Source of the DNA: an uncultured Erythrobacter sp.
GTDB lineage: Bacteria > Pseudomonadota > Alphaproteobacteria > Sphingomonadales > Sphingomonadaceae
DNA: 64,000 nucleotides
Assembly: GCA_947498065.1 (NCBI GenBank)
Contig: CANMIS010000001.1
Location: forward strand, 372,001 to 436,000
Reading direction: 5' to 3'
How positions within the stretch are numbered: the first letter of the stretch is position 1; every line of letters begins with the position of its first letter. The notes under the pieces were generated by a model, which saw only the letters and a list, made by a program, of their open reading frames with translations, was not told the origin of the DNA and ran no database searches. Shown piece by piece: positions 1 through 7,928 of this stretch. A program made the translations under genes and the position numbers.

Positions 1-673
1 CGCTGACGGCGATAGTGCCCGCCTGCCGCGAGCAGATCGAGACCATCGCCTGCAAGCCCTTCGGCAAGTTCGATATTGGTGATGGCAATATCGCCCGTGG
101 TTGGCAGCACATTAATGCTATCGGTCGCGTCAGTGACGCTGCCCGAGGAACCGTGCAACGCAATTGCGCCTCCGGTCGAGCGTGTATCTGCGGAAGCCCG
201 CTGTGCCAGCAACAACCACAGTCGGACTAAGCATGATCTCAGTCGCACCGCTCGTCGCATCGGTACCAATGCCAACCGTGCCGGTCACTGCGCCAGCATT
301 GCTGTCGATATCTATATTCCCGCCTGTGCTCGACGACAGGATACAGATCACGCATGATCTGCGCGCGGGTAGACATCACCAAACGGCCATTGCTGTCCGC
401 ACACAGCCCCATCGGCTTGGGCATTCCAGACTGATGCAGCTGGGCTTTGCACTACGCATTGCTGCTCGGCACATAAAGTAGGCCAGACTAATAGGATGTG
501 AAAGCCAACGACGCATTCATGCCATGCAGCCGCCGGATCAGACCGCCAGACAGCGAATATTCCGCTCTGGATTCTTTAGGCCGCATCTGGCTCGCCTTCA
601 CGCTTTGCGATGCTGAAGCTGTTGGCTTGGCTGGGGCTGGCTGCTGAGACGATTTCGCGGCTGTGTTTGACAT
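1..673 (-). pseudogene. Decayed filamentous-haemagglutinin-like adhesin, 5' part
   Basis: Remnant of a large secreted adhesin reading leftwards off the window edge. The start I favour is the ATG at 673, six bases after AAAGGG; an in-frame TTG lies at 688. The first 61 codons give a Ser/Ala/Pro/Lys-rich leader, then a basic and hydrophobic signal-like segment (GGLIRRLHGMNASLAF), ending in a TAG near 488. Further down, beta-strand-repeat text of haemagglutinin passenger type reappears in other frames: 'TGGNIDIDSNAGAVTG' at about 330-200 and 'STGGAIALHGSSGSVTDATD' from about 180 to the left edge. So at least one stop and two frame changes are needed. I infer a pseudogene; sequencing error or an ancient internal deletion are alternatives. 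The plus-strand open frames here are shadows. Confidence 0.6.
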
Positions 674-720
674 AATTGACCCTTTCAATGGCAGCCAGAC
701 ATTGGCTTCCGGATGGATCA

Positions 721-805
721 GTGATGGCAGGCGACCGCTGTAACGACCGTTGTAAAAGCGTTGTAATTTGCGTTTTGACCCACTTTTTTCCGAAAAATCG
801 GCCTT
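721..805 (-). promoter_or_regulatory. Heptad-repeat promoter of the decayed adhesin (copy 1)
   Basis: On the plus strand GCTGTAA (737-743), GTTGTAA (749-755) and GTTGTAA (760-766) lie at steps of 12 and 11 bp, with a weak further unit GTTTTGA at 772. In the direction of the adhesin gene the unit reads TTACAAC. The flanks (GTGATGGCAGGCGACC before, GCGTTTT and T/A tracts after) are shared with 54754-54850, which has one unit more. Direct heptamers with 4-5 bp between them are the known layout of SARP binding sites. The element sits between the adhesin start and the stop codon of the SARP-like gene. Confidence 0.6.
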
Positions 806-814
806 TTCTCGTTT

Positions 815-2398
815 TCAGCCGGATTTCAGAAAATCTTGGACCAGCTCAACGAATCGGGTCGAAGCCGGTTCGCGGCCCAACAGCAAGTGGTTCTGGCTTT
901 CAACGCTGGCCAGTTGCGCACCCGGAATTCGTGATGCGATCGAGCGTCCTGTTGCAAACGGAATGCGCATATCCCCGCGGCTGTGAACGACGAGTGTCGG
1001 GCACTGAATCTTCGCCAAATCATCCCGCACATCGATGGTCGAGAACGCCTCCAGAAACCGTACGGCGTTTTCCGACGAGGTGGTGAGGCGCTGAAACTCG
1101 TCAAACCAGTCGAGCTCTTTCGGGCTCGCATCGGGCATAAAGGTGCGCGAAAAAACGTGCCGGTAGGCTGGATTGTCCATGCCCCAACCGGTTTCCGTCA
1201 GCACCATCACAGCCTCGCGTTCGCGCACCTGATCAGGTGTCGCGTCAAATCGCCACCCTTGATCATAGGCACCGAACAAGATCAGCTGCGACACCCGATC
1301 GGGGTGCAGCGCGGCATAGCGGATCGACACGGCAGCCCCTTGGCTGATGCCCAGTAAGGGGAAGCGCTCCAGCCCCGCCGCATCCACAACGTGCTCCAAG
1401 TCTTCAACGAACTTATCGAAGGTGATCTCGTCGACATTCCAATCAGATAGGCCGCACCCACGCTCATCATAGCGGAAGAAGTTGTGCGACTTAGACAGCT
1501 CTTTGAATAATGGGCTCCACACAGGCGCATCCCAATCGAGCTCCAGATGGTTGAGCCAATTGGCCGCCTTCACCAAGGGCGGTTTGGCCGCATCGCCCAC
1601 ACTCGCCCAAGCGATCGAGACACCGTCATCGCCATTAACGAAACGGATTTGCTGTTCCTCAGGCGCGAGCAAATCGCGCGGCGTGATCAGAGGCTTGCCC
1701 GGCTCCTCAGCGATTTCGAAAACGGGCGCCTCAATGCCTGCTTCCCCAAACGTCTTGCGCAGGTGGTCGGCGAGCCCGGTTGCCGCCGCGCGGCCAGCGG
1801 CATGGTACTTGGTTTCAAATGCAGTGAAGGCGGCACCGCGCGAATAAGGCGCGAGCCGGATCCAGCGCTCAGCCCATTTGTCGCGCGTCTGCCAAGCCAG
1901 CTCCTCGTCCCGGGCAAAGCGTTTGGCCACGCCTGCGCGCAGCCTAACGTAATCCTGCCGGTAGCTCTCAAGCCAAGTCATAAATTCAGGCTGGTTGGGC
2001 AGCTCGCAATCGGCCAGCGGCAGGCCAGACGTCGCCTTCCAAACTTGGTCCGCTTCCTTTTCCGTCTGGTGACCGCGATTGGCGAGGTCGTTCAGCTCGT
2101 CTTTGTCAAACTGCGCCTGACTGCTGTCGAACCAGATCGCATCGCGATTGGAATTGACCGCTTCATCGCCGTCGGCATTCACGAGTGTTTTGAGCTTTGA
2201 CAGCGACCAGCGCAGCCCGGCGAGCGGATCATCGGTGTTGTCCCAAAACAGCTCGCACAGATCGCGCCGAGAATGCCGCTTGCCCGTGATCGCGAGATAG
2301 GCGAGCAAAGCGCGGGATTTGCGGGAAGATGGAAGCTCGAGAAGCGCCTCACCGCGCTGAATCTCGAACGGCCCAAATGTCCGTATCTCAAGTGTCAT
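815..2398 (-). CDS. SARP-type winged-helix regulator fused to an alpha/beta hydrolase
   Basis: 527 residues. Residues 1-90 form an OmpR-type winged helix as in SARP/BTAD regulators (start LEIRTFGPFEI; 'SRKSRALLAYLA'; 'RRDLCELFWD'; 'ALRWSLSKL'-like helix at 61-71). Residues about 95-230 are the helical BTAD-type domain. Residues 250-527 are an alpha/beta hydrolase of the kind also found fused to adenylate cyclases ('PPLVKAANWLNHLE', 'RYDERGCGLSDW'). The nucleophile elbow GISQG (Ser352), Asp476 in HSRGDMRIP and His504 in SQNHLLLG make a complete triad, so it may hydrolyse as well as sense a ligand. It ends about 50 bp from the heptad array at 737-766, which makes it the obvious candidate to act there. 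The target and the ligand are inferred, not shown. Confidence 0.85.
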   Translation of the reverse strand: MTLEIRTFGPFEIQRGEALLELPSSRKSRALLAYLAITGKRHSRRDLCELFWDNTDDPLAGLRWSLSKLKTLVNADGDEAVNSNRDAIWFDSSQAQFDKDELNDLANRGHQTEKEADQVWKATSGLPLADCELPNQPEFMTWLESYRQDYVRLRAGVAKRFARDEELAWQTRDKWAERWIRLAPYSRGAAFTAFETKYHAAGRAAATGLADHLRKTFGEAGIEAPVFEIAEEPGKPLITPRDLLAPEEQQIRFVNGDDGVSIAWASVGDAAKPPLVKAANWLNHLELDWDAPVWSPLFKELSKSHNFFRYDERGCGLSDWNVDEITFDKFVEDLEHVVDAAGLERFPLLGISQGAAVSIRYAALHPDRVSQLILFGAYDQGWRFDATPDQVREREAVMVLTETGWGMDNPAYRHVFSRTFMPDASPKELDWFDEFQRLTTSSENAVRFLEAFSTIDVRDDLAKIQCPTLVVHSRGDMRIPFATGRSIASRIPGAQLASVESQNHLLLGREPASTRFVELVQDFLKSG

Positions 2399-2435
2399 GG
2401 CTTGTTGCGACCCTGATTTGCGCTCCCGACATAGA

Positions 2436-2462
2436 TCAATAGCAAGCGGGGACAGGGGTCAA
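2436..2462 (-). promoter_or_regulatory. Possible promoter of the SARP-hydrolase gene
   Basis: Minus-strand TTGACC (2462-2457) and TATTGA (2441-2436) with a short 15-bp spacer, about 40 bp upstream of the ATG. The spacing is below the usual 16-18 bp, so this is a weak call. No heptad repeats are seen here, which argues against autoregulation through that motif. Confidence 0.3.
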
Positions 2463-2477
2463 GCGCTGATTCGAGAT

Positions 2478-2554
2478 TGGTAGCGGAGGAGGGACTTGAA
2501 CCCCCGACACGCGGATTATGATTCCGCTGCTCTAACCAGCTGAGCTACTCCGCC
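2478..2554 (-). tRNA. tRNA-Met (CAT), elongator type
   Basis: 77-nt cloverleaf with encoded CCA. The acceptor is GGCGGAG/CTCCGCT, the D arm is AGCTCAGCTGGTTAGAGC, the anticodon loop is ATCATAA on a GCGGA/TCCGC stem, and the T arm contains GGTTCAAGTCC. The anticodon stem lacks the three G-C pairs of an initiator. A CAT anticodon could also be a lysidine-modified tRNA-Ile, but the body resembles the alphaproteobacterial elongator Met. Confidence 0.93.
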
Positions 2555-2607
2555 AAACCAAAGCCTGGCTGGTCTCAAGGGCGTTTTCGCCAGGACCGCA
2601 GGCGGCG

Positions 2608-2636
2608 CGTTTAGGCGGGGGCAGGGCCCGGGTCAA
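2608..2636 (-). promoter_or_regulatory. Candidate promoter of tRNA-Met
   Basis: Minus-strand TTGACC (2636-2631), a 17-bp GC-rich spacer and TAAACG (2613-2608), placing initiation about 45-50 bp before the mature 5' end of the tRNA. Pattern match only. Confidence 0.45.
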
Positions 2637-2676
2637 CACCTGTTTGACACTGTTTGCGCCCAAACCAGCACTCTAC

Positions 2677-3195
2677 TTAGCGGCGCGGCGCTCTGCGAAA
2701 GGCTGCGCGCTTTACAAAAGTCCACGGCCCGCCTTCATAGAGGTGCAGTTCCAGCGCCGGGAATGTAAAGCTGCGCGGCTCAATCTCCAGCGCGAGCGCT
2801 GCTTGCAATGCGCGCGCTTCTTCTTTGGTGACCTTATTTTGGATCGTGATATGCGGGCGCGGCTCGTACAGATCCTGATCGGTCAGGCTGCCATGGAAAT
2901 GGTCGGCAATCTCTGCGCGAAGGCTGAGCAATTGCGGGCTCTCAAGGGCGATGGCTGTGCCCTTCCCCAAATCCATTACCCCGGTAACGCGCCCTTCGAG
3001 CGGCGAATATTCCGCTGCGATGCGCGGCAGGTAGCTTTTCAGCTCCTCCAGCAAGGAAGGCGCAAAGGAATGGAACATGGTGACATGCGCATGCAAATGA
3101 TTGCGATGGGCGGGATAATGCTCGCGCCGCAATCCTTCGGCCCAAGAAGCGATCTCAGGCGGCAAAGCGGCGGTGACGATGAACGGACGAGCCAT
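2677..3195 (-). CDS. 2H phosphoesterase (LigT / 2'-5' RNA ligase family)
   Basis: 172 residues carrying the two HxT motifs of the 2H superfamily: HVT at residues 37-39 (in HAHVTMF) and HIT at 115-117 (in RPHITIQNK). These enzymes act on 2',5'- or cyclic phosphodiester bonds in RNA or nucleotides; the physiological substrate of most bacterial members is unknown. Start ATG at 3195 gives MARPFIVTAAL, the usual family beginning. It stands 55 bp downstream of mltG on the same strand and may be read from the mltG/fabF unit. Confidence 0.8.
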   Translation of the reverse strand: MARPFIVTAALPPEIASWAEGLRREHYPAHRNHLHAHVTMFHSFAPSLLEELKSYLPRIAAEYSPLEGRVTGVMDLGKGTAIALESPQLLSLRAEIADHFHGSLTDQDLYEPRPHITIQNKVTKEEARALQAALALEIEPRSFTFPALELHLYEGGPWTFVKRAAFRRAPRR

Positions 3196-3250
3196 GCCTT
3201 AGATCGCTTTCTTGTGCGGCTCACTGGGCACACTCAAATGCGCCCTGCTG

Positions 3251-4219
3251 CTACATCTCACCGCGTTCACGTCGGATCGCGTACCATTTCTCAACATTGG
3301 CGTTGTGCTCGGCCAAGGTCTCGGCGAACCAATGGCCGCCGGTTCCATCCGCCACCATAAACAGCGCGCTTGTCTGGTCCGGATTGAGCACGGCAGCGAT
3401 ACTTTCCCTGCCCGGATTGGTGATCGGCCCGACTGGCAAACCGACGCGCGTGTAAGTGTTGTAGCCATTGACCGCCGCGATCTCAGACTGGCGAATGCGC
3501 CGGCCCAGCGGCTTACCTTTGGTAATCGGATAGATGATCGTCGGGTCTGCTTGCAGCAGCATCCCCGTCTTCACCCGGTTGGAATAGAGCCCGGCGATCT
3601 TGCGGCGTTCCGAGGCTTTGCCGGTTTCTTTCTCCACGATGGCCGCCAGGATCAGCGCCTCTCGCATGGTATCAACCGCGATATTGGGACCACGCTCTGC
3701 CCAGGCTTCTGCGAGATACAGATCCATCGCCGCCTGCATTCGCTCGACAACCTTTTGCCGGCTTTCCCCGCGCTCAAAATCATACGTGTCTGGCAGGATC
3801 GAGCCTTCGACCGGGACTTCGATCTCGCCGGTCAGCAGCTCTTCAGCCATTAGGCGTTCGTGAACAAGGATCGAGGGCATGCCCTCGGGAATGGTGACGA
3901 AGCGCCGGATCACATCACCACTTTGAAAAGCGGAGAGGATCTGGCCCTGCGTCATGCCAGCATTGAGCATGAATTCGCCCGCCTGGATCGGATCGCTGGA
4001 GCCGAACAGGCGCGCGCGCATTACAAAACCTTCAGAGGAGGTGATATGCCCCTCCTCCTCCAGTGTTCGCGCAACTGAGCTGAGCGAAGCGCCAGCAGGA
4101 ATGATGAAGCTGCTGTCCTCCTTCACCGTGGCCGAGCCAAGATAAAGGCTGGCCGCATAGGCGCCCGCCGCCAGCAATAGCGCGCAAACGAGGCCAGCGA
4201 TCAGGCCGAGCCGCTTCAT
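3251..4219 (-). CDS. mltG: Endolytic transglycosylase MltG
   Basis: 322 residues: a single N-terminal membrane anchor (residues about 4-26), a LysM-like region with 'FIIPAGASLSSVARTLEEEG', then the YceG catalytic domain with IVEKETG (catalytic Glu at about 196) and later 'QADPTIIYPI' and 'NTYTRVGLPVGPITNPG'. MltG cleaves nascent glycan strands at the inner membrane and so sets their length. It starts 5 bp after the fabF stop, so the two are co-transcribed. The fabF-mltG linkage is common in proteobacteria. Confidence 0.93.
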   Translation of the reverse strand: MKRLGLIAGLVCALLLAAGAYAASLYLGSATVKEDSSFIIPAGASLSSVARTLEEEGHITSSEGFVMRARLFGSSDPIQAGEFMLNAGMTQGQILSAFQSGDVIRRFVTIPEGMPSILVHERLMAEELLTGEIEVPVEGSILPDTYDFERGESRQKVVERMQAAMDLYLAEAWAERGPNIAVDTMREALILAAIVEKETGKASERRKIAGLYSNRVKTGMLLQADPTIIYPITKGKPLGRRIRQSEIAAVNGYNTYTRVGLPVGPITNPGRESIAAVLNPDQTSALFMVADGTGGHWFAETLAEHNANVEKWYAIRRERGEM

Positions 4220-4224
4220 CTGCC

Positions 4225-5484
4225 TCAGTCGACCTTTTGCATGACGAGCGAGGCGTTTGTGCCGCCAAAGCCGAAGCTGTTGTTGAGCACGGCGCGCACG
4301 GCGCGCTTACGCGCAGTAAGCGGAACGAGATCGATCCCCTCCGTGCCATCGTCTGGATTGTGGAGGTTGAGCGTTGGCGGAACGATACCGTCGCGCATTG
4401 CGAGAACACAGAACACGGCCTCAACCGCGCCTGCACCGCCTAGCAAGTGGCCAATCGCCGATTTGGTCGAGCTCATCGAAGCACCGCCCAGGTCATCGCC
4501 GAGCACGCGTTTTACCGCGGCAAGCTCAATCGTGTCGGCCATGGTCGATGTGCCATGCGCGTTGACATAGTCGATATCGCCAGCGGACAGCCCCGCCTTC
4601 TTCAGCGCCATGCGCATGGCAAGCTCTGCGCCCTTGCCCTCTGGATGAGGGGCAGTGACATGGTAGGCGTCTCCGGAGAGGCCATATCCGGTCACCTCGG
4701 CATAGATTTTCGCGCCGCGCGCCTTTGCGTGCTCGTATTCTTCGAGGACCAGAACGCCGGCGCCCTCGCCCATCACAAAGCCTTCGCGGTCTTTGTCGTA
4801 AGGTCGGCTCGCCTCGGTTGGGCGGTCGTTATAACTGGTGTTGAGCGCGCGCGCCTGAGCGAAGCCTGCAATGCCCAGCGGGTTCACGGTGCTTTCTGCG
4901 CCGCCTGCAAGCATAACGTCCGCATCATCGAGCATGATCATGCGGGCCGCATCACCTATGGAGTGTGCGCCGGTGGAGCAAGCCGTCACAACAGCGTGAT
5001 TGGGGCCCATAAAGCCATATTTGATCTGAACTTGCCCTGTGACCAGATTGATCAAGCGGCCATGAACAAAGTGCGGGCTGACCCGGCCAGGGCCGCGCTC
5101 ATGCAGATTGACGCTTTCTTTTTCAATGCCCGGAAGGCCGCCAATACCGGCGCCAATCGAACAACCAGTGCGCAATTTCAGCGCATCGTCCATGTCCTCT
5201 AGGCCAGCATCTTCTAGCGCCTGACCCGCGGCATCAATGCCGTATACAATGAATGGATCGACCTGGCGCTGGATCTTGCCATCAACCCGCTTGTCAGGAT
5301 CAAATCCGTATTCGTGATCCTTGCCTTTGACCTCGCAGGCGATCTGACATTTCTGATCGGCGGCATTAAAGCTGGTGATCGGCCCAGCCCCGCTCTTCCC
5401 AGCAATCAAATTCGCCCAAACGGTCTCGACATCTGCCCCCAGAGGCGTGACGAGGCCCAAACCGGTAACGACAACACGGCGCAT
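4225..5484 (-). CDS. fabF: Beta-ketoacyl-ACP synthase II
   Basis: 419 residues, full length for FabF. It condenses malonyl-ACP with acyl-ACP in fatty-acid elongation. The Cys-His-His triad is visible: Cys169 in VVTACSTGAHS, His in NAHGTSTMAD and His in AIGHLLGGAGAVEA. The glycine-rich C-terminal 'NNSFGFGGTNASLV' is present. It lies downstream of acpP on the same strand with a 131-bp gap that holds a strong hairpin, and upstream of mltG. Confidence 0.96.
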   Translation of the reverse strand: MRRVVVTGLGLVTPLGADVETVWANLIAGKSGAGPITSFNAADQKCQIACEVKGKDHEYGFDPDKRVDGKIQRQVDPFIVYGIDAAGQALEDAGLEDMDDALKLRTGCSIGAGIGGLPGIEKESVNLHERGPGRVSPHFVHGRLINLVTGQVQIKYGFMGPNHAVVTACSTGAHSIGDAARMIMLDDADVMLAGGAESTVNPLGIAGFAQARALNTSYNDRPTEASRPYDKDREGFVMGEGAGVLVLEEYEHAKARGAKIYAEVTGYGLSGDAYHVTAPHPEGKGAELAMRMALKKAGLSAGDIDYVNAHGTSTMADTIELAAVKRVLGDDLGGASMSSTKSAIGHLLGGAGAVEAVFCVLAMRDGIVPPTLNLHNPDDGTEGIDLVPLTARKRAVRAVLNNSFGFGGTNASLVMQKVD

Positions 5485-5522
5485 TGCAGTCCTTTCGAGG
5501 CTCTTGGCCTTTCAAATACGCT

Positions 5523-5556
5523 ACAGGCCCACGCCCACTTCGGGGCGCGGGCCTGT
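5523..5556 (-). other. Long intercistronic hairpin between acpP and fabF
   Basis: 14-bp inverted repeat (arms 5523-5536 and 5543-5556, one G-T pair, loop of 6) about 60 bp downstream of the acpP stop. No U-tract follows in the direction of transcription, so it is better read as a processing, stabilising or partial attenuation element than as a full terminator. Confidence 0.6.
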
Positions 5557-5615
5557 GATTTTGGCAAAGCTATGGAATGATCGGCGCGCAGATGCGGACC
5601 GTCAGCCTCAGCTGA

Positions 5616-5852
5616 TTAGCCCTTATTGCCTTCGATATATTTGGTCGCATCACCAACGGTGGTGATTTTTTCGGCCGCATCGTCAGGGATTTCGACACCG
5701 AATTCCTCTTCGAAAGCCATAACCAATTCGACGATGTCGAGGCTGTCTGCGCCCAGATCGTCGATGAAGCTCGCATCTTGCGAAACCTTGTCGGCCTCTA
5801 CGCCGAGGTGTTCGACAACAATTTTCTGCACGCGGTCGGCAGTATCGCTCAT
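5616..5852 (-). CDS. acpP: Acyl carrier protein
   Basis: 78-residue acidic helical protein carrying the acyl chain during fatty-acid synthesis. The phosphopantetheine site is Ser37 in [24 protein letters not shown] precedes the ATG, a good ribosome-binding site. It is the first gene of the acpP-fabF-mltG group. Confidence 0.97.
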   Translation of the reverse strand: MSDTADRVQKIVVEHLGVEADKVSQDASFIDDLGADSLDIVELVMAFEEEFGVEIPDDAAEKITTVGDATKYIEGNKG

Positions 5853-5958
5853 AATGTTCCCTCTTAATTTTGGGGTGTAAAACTCGCATTCGCCCTAATG
5901 AACGGCGCGCATGAGTGCAAGGGGGGAAGATTGCCCGTCCCAAGCGGTGATGGATGCA

Positions 5959-6744
5959 TCAATCGAACAGCGCCCGGGTATCGAGCAATTCAATATCGCG
6001 GCGCGCAGCCATGGACCGCGCAATCATATATTTGTGCCAACTTCCAAAAGTTACAAGGGCGCGCAACCCTTTGCCGGTGATGGAATCGAGCGCCAAATTG
6101 ATTAAGTCATTGTGAGCACGGTTAATTTCCGTCCATCCGCCTGGGCCCAGATCGGCGTCGAAATATCGCTGATAAGGTGTCTGGGCGCGCTCTACGATGG
6201 CGTCATATTCATCCGTATGGATGAATTGCGGATCATCGCCGCGTCCGGCGAGCTCTACTGAATACCGCCTGCGAGCGGCCAAATGCTCATCCCATTGCTG
6301 AGCCCTAGCAGGATCATTTTCGATTTGCTTAAGCGCCTCGCGGCGGTCATCCGCAATCGCCTGTGTCCAGCCTGCGCCGGCAAGAATCTCAAAGTCCATC
6401 GCTCGGCTGAGCGGAAAAATGACATCTGTATATTCGGGGAAAACTCTGGTTCGCGGCTCTGTCACTGCGCCTGTTTCGGCAAATCCAGCTTTCGCAGCAG
6501 CCAGCCGATCTGGCGGAATTTCGGTGATAATCACATCCGGCTTTGCTCGGCGCACCGCCTCTCGCAGCACGTCGAGCGAATATTTGGTGCTAGCGCGATG
6601 CCTTGAATGGATCGCGCCGAGCACATGCAGGCGCGTTGTACCAGATGGCTTAGTCGGACCGGGAGCGCATGCACTCAACGGCAGCGAACTCGATATCACA
6701 GTGGCCAAAGAGCCAAGAACAGCAGAGCGGCGGGTGAGCGTCAT
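5959..6744 (-). CDS. Exported TIKI/TraB-like protein with paired GX2H motifs
   Basis: 261 residues. The N-terminus has twin arginines (TLTRRSAVLGSLA) and a lipobox-like LPLSACAPG at about 22-29, so it is probably a Tat- or Sec-exported lipoprotein. Near the start is 'LHVLGAIHSRHR', followed by 'KPDVIITEIPPDRL'. Near the end is 'TFGSWHKYM'. The two GX2H motifs (GAIH, GSWH) and the Glu in ITEI are the layout of the TIKI/TraB/PrgY fold, some members of which are metalloproteases. The similarity is remote and I did not find a closer family by eye. Erythromycin-esterase-like proteins are an alternative. Confidence 0.6.
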   Translation of the reverse strand: MTLTRRSAVLGSLATVISSSLPLSACAPGPTKPSGTTRLHVLGAIHSRHRASTKYSLDVLREAVRRAKPDVIITEIPPDRLAAAKAGFAETGAVTEPRTRVFPEYTDVIFPLSRAMDFEILAGAGWTQAIADDRREALKQIENDPARAQQWDEHLAARRRYSVELAGRGDDPQFIHTDEYDAIVERAQTPYQRYFDADLGPGGWTEINRAHNDLINLALDSITGKGLRALVTFGSWHKYMIARSMAARRDIELLDTRALFD

Positions 6745-6800
6745 AGGCGGTCATTCGTACCGCAGACCTGACCAGTTACAATGCAAACCTGCCGTAGGGA

Positions 6801-7805
6801 CTATCCGTCCTCAGCTGGTCCGCCATCTTCGGATATCTCATCGGACTGCTCAACATCAGCATAGCGCCGGTTCAGGATTTCGGCGCGCGCCGCGAGCTGA
6901 TCTGCGGCGCGCATCCAGCCTTCAACGCGGTCTACAGATTCCAGCGCCATCAGTTTTTGCGGTTCAATCGCCAATGCTCGCTGCAAGGTCTCAAGCGAGA
7001 GCGCAAACTCGCCATTGCGCTCGTGACACATCGCAACATTGAACAGCACGGACACCTGCTGCGGATTGCTAGCCTCCAGCGCCTTAAACGCATCGCAGGC
7101 CGCATCCTCATCGCTCTTTGTCAATTTGACGGCGTTCTTGAATGCTTTGCGATCAGCCTTTTCCAGCCCCTTGCGCCGTTCAAGAATGCGGTACTGACTC
7201 TCATAAAAGCGCGGCGCGAGAGCGCTTCTCACTCGCCATGCGAAACCAGATACGAGCCCATCTGACATCTCTGGTATCGACGCCTGCGAATTGCTGTCGG
7301 TGCACGCTTCTTTGCTGCGCGTCATTTCGTCGCGAGCGGCGTAGAGGATTGCTCCATCTTGAGCGATGATCTCAATATCAGGATAAAATGAGACTTCAGT
7401 GCGGCTGCAATCGTAATAGGTCGTTTTGTAACGAACGCACTTATTATCGTTGTCTTTCTCAGCGCATTTGCGCTCACCCTTCGGCTCCAGCTCAATGACC
7501 GAGGATTGAATACCGGCGCTGCCCTGGATGATTGCGTCAACAGGCGTCGCACCGATCGTTATCACTTCAAACCAGGGCTCATTTTGAGCGCGCGCTTTTT
7601 GCAGGGCATCTTTGAGTTCATATGCGAGCTGCGCGCCTTTGCTGCCGCTCAGCGTATCGACAGAAATCGTTTCAATCTCGAGCCCAGCATCCGTCGTCGC
7701 CGGCAAATGCGCGCCCACGGTCAGCGTCTCCGCGCTTGCCGGCGTGGCGGCCACTGCCAGCCCAACGCCAAGCGTGCTTGCTCGTGCCAAATTTGTGAAC
7801 TTCAT
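6801..7805 (-). CDS. Periplasmic protein with TPR-like C-terminal part
   Basis: 334 residues with a clear signal peptide (cleavage after TPASA, about residue 25). A central region contains four cysteines (KCAEKDNDNKC, YDCSRTE, ACTDS) that could form disulfides. A C-terminal part (about 215-300) reads like two to three tetratricopeptide units ('ACDAFKALEASNPQQVSVLF', 'NGEFALSLETLQRALAIEP'). The function is unknown to me. It lies 56 bp upstream of the TraB-like gene on the same strand, so the two may be expressed together. Confidence 0.7.
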   Translation of the reverse strand: MKFTNLARASTLGVGLAVAATPASAETLTVGAHLPATTDAGLEIETISVDTLSGSKGAQLAYELKDALQKARAQNEPWFEVITIGATPVDAIIQGSAGIQSSVIELEPKGERKCAEKDNDNKCVRYKTTYYDCSRTEVSFYPDIEIIAQDGAILYAARDEMTRSKEACTDSNSQASIPEMSDGLVSGFAWRVRSALAPRFYESQYRILERRKGLEKADRKAFKNAVKLTKSDEDAACDAFKALEASNPQQVSVLFNVAMCHERNGEFALSLETLQRALAIEPQKLMALESVDRVEGWMRAADQLAARAEILNRRYADVEQSDEISEDGGPAEDG

Positions 7806-7928
7806 GCCGATTCCCCTATTGCCCTGAGAGCACAGTATCGCGCCCTGCAGATTAGGGGAAGGTGAACCGGTTTTGCCTGCTGCAGCTGCGAACTATTCGC
7901 CGAAGCAAAGACTTACGCTTCAGCTGCC

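Noticed and set aside
15..481. Plus-strand open frames in the first 480 bases
   Set aside because: Minus-strand translation gives adhesin-passenger text; the plus frames are its complements.
2478..2554. tRNA-Met as initiator tRNA-fMet
   Set aside because: The anticodon stem GCGGA/TCCGC lacks the three consecutive G-C pairs of initiators and the first base pair is G-T rather than the C-A mismatch.
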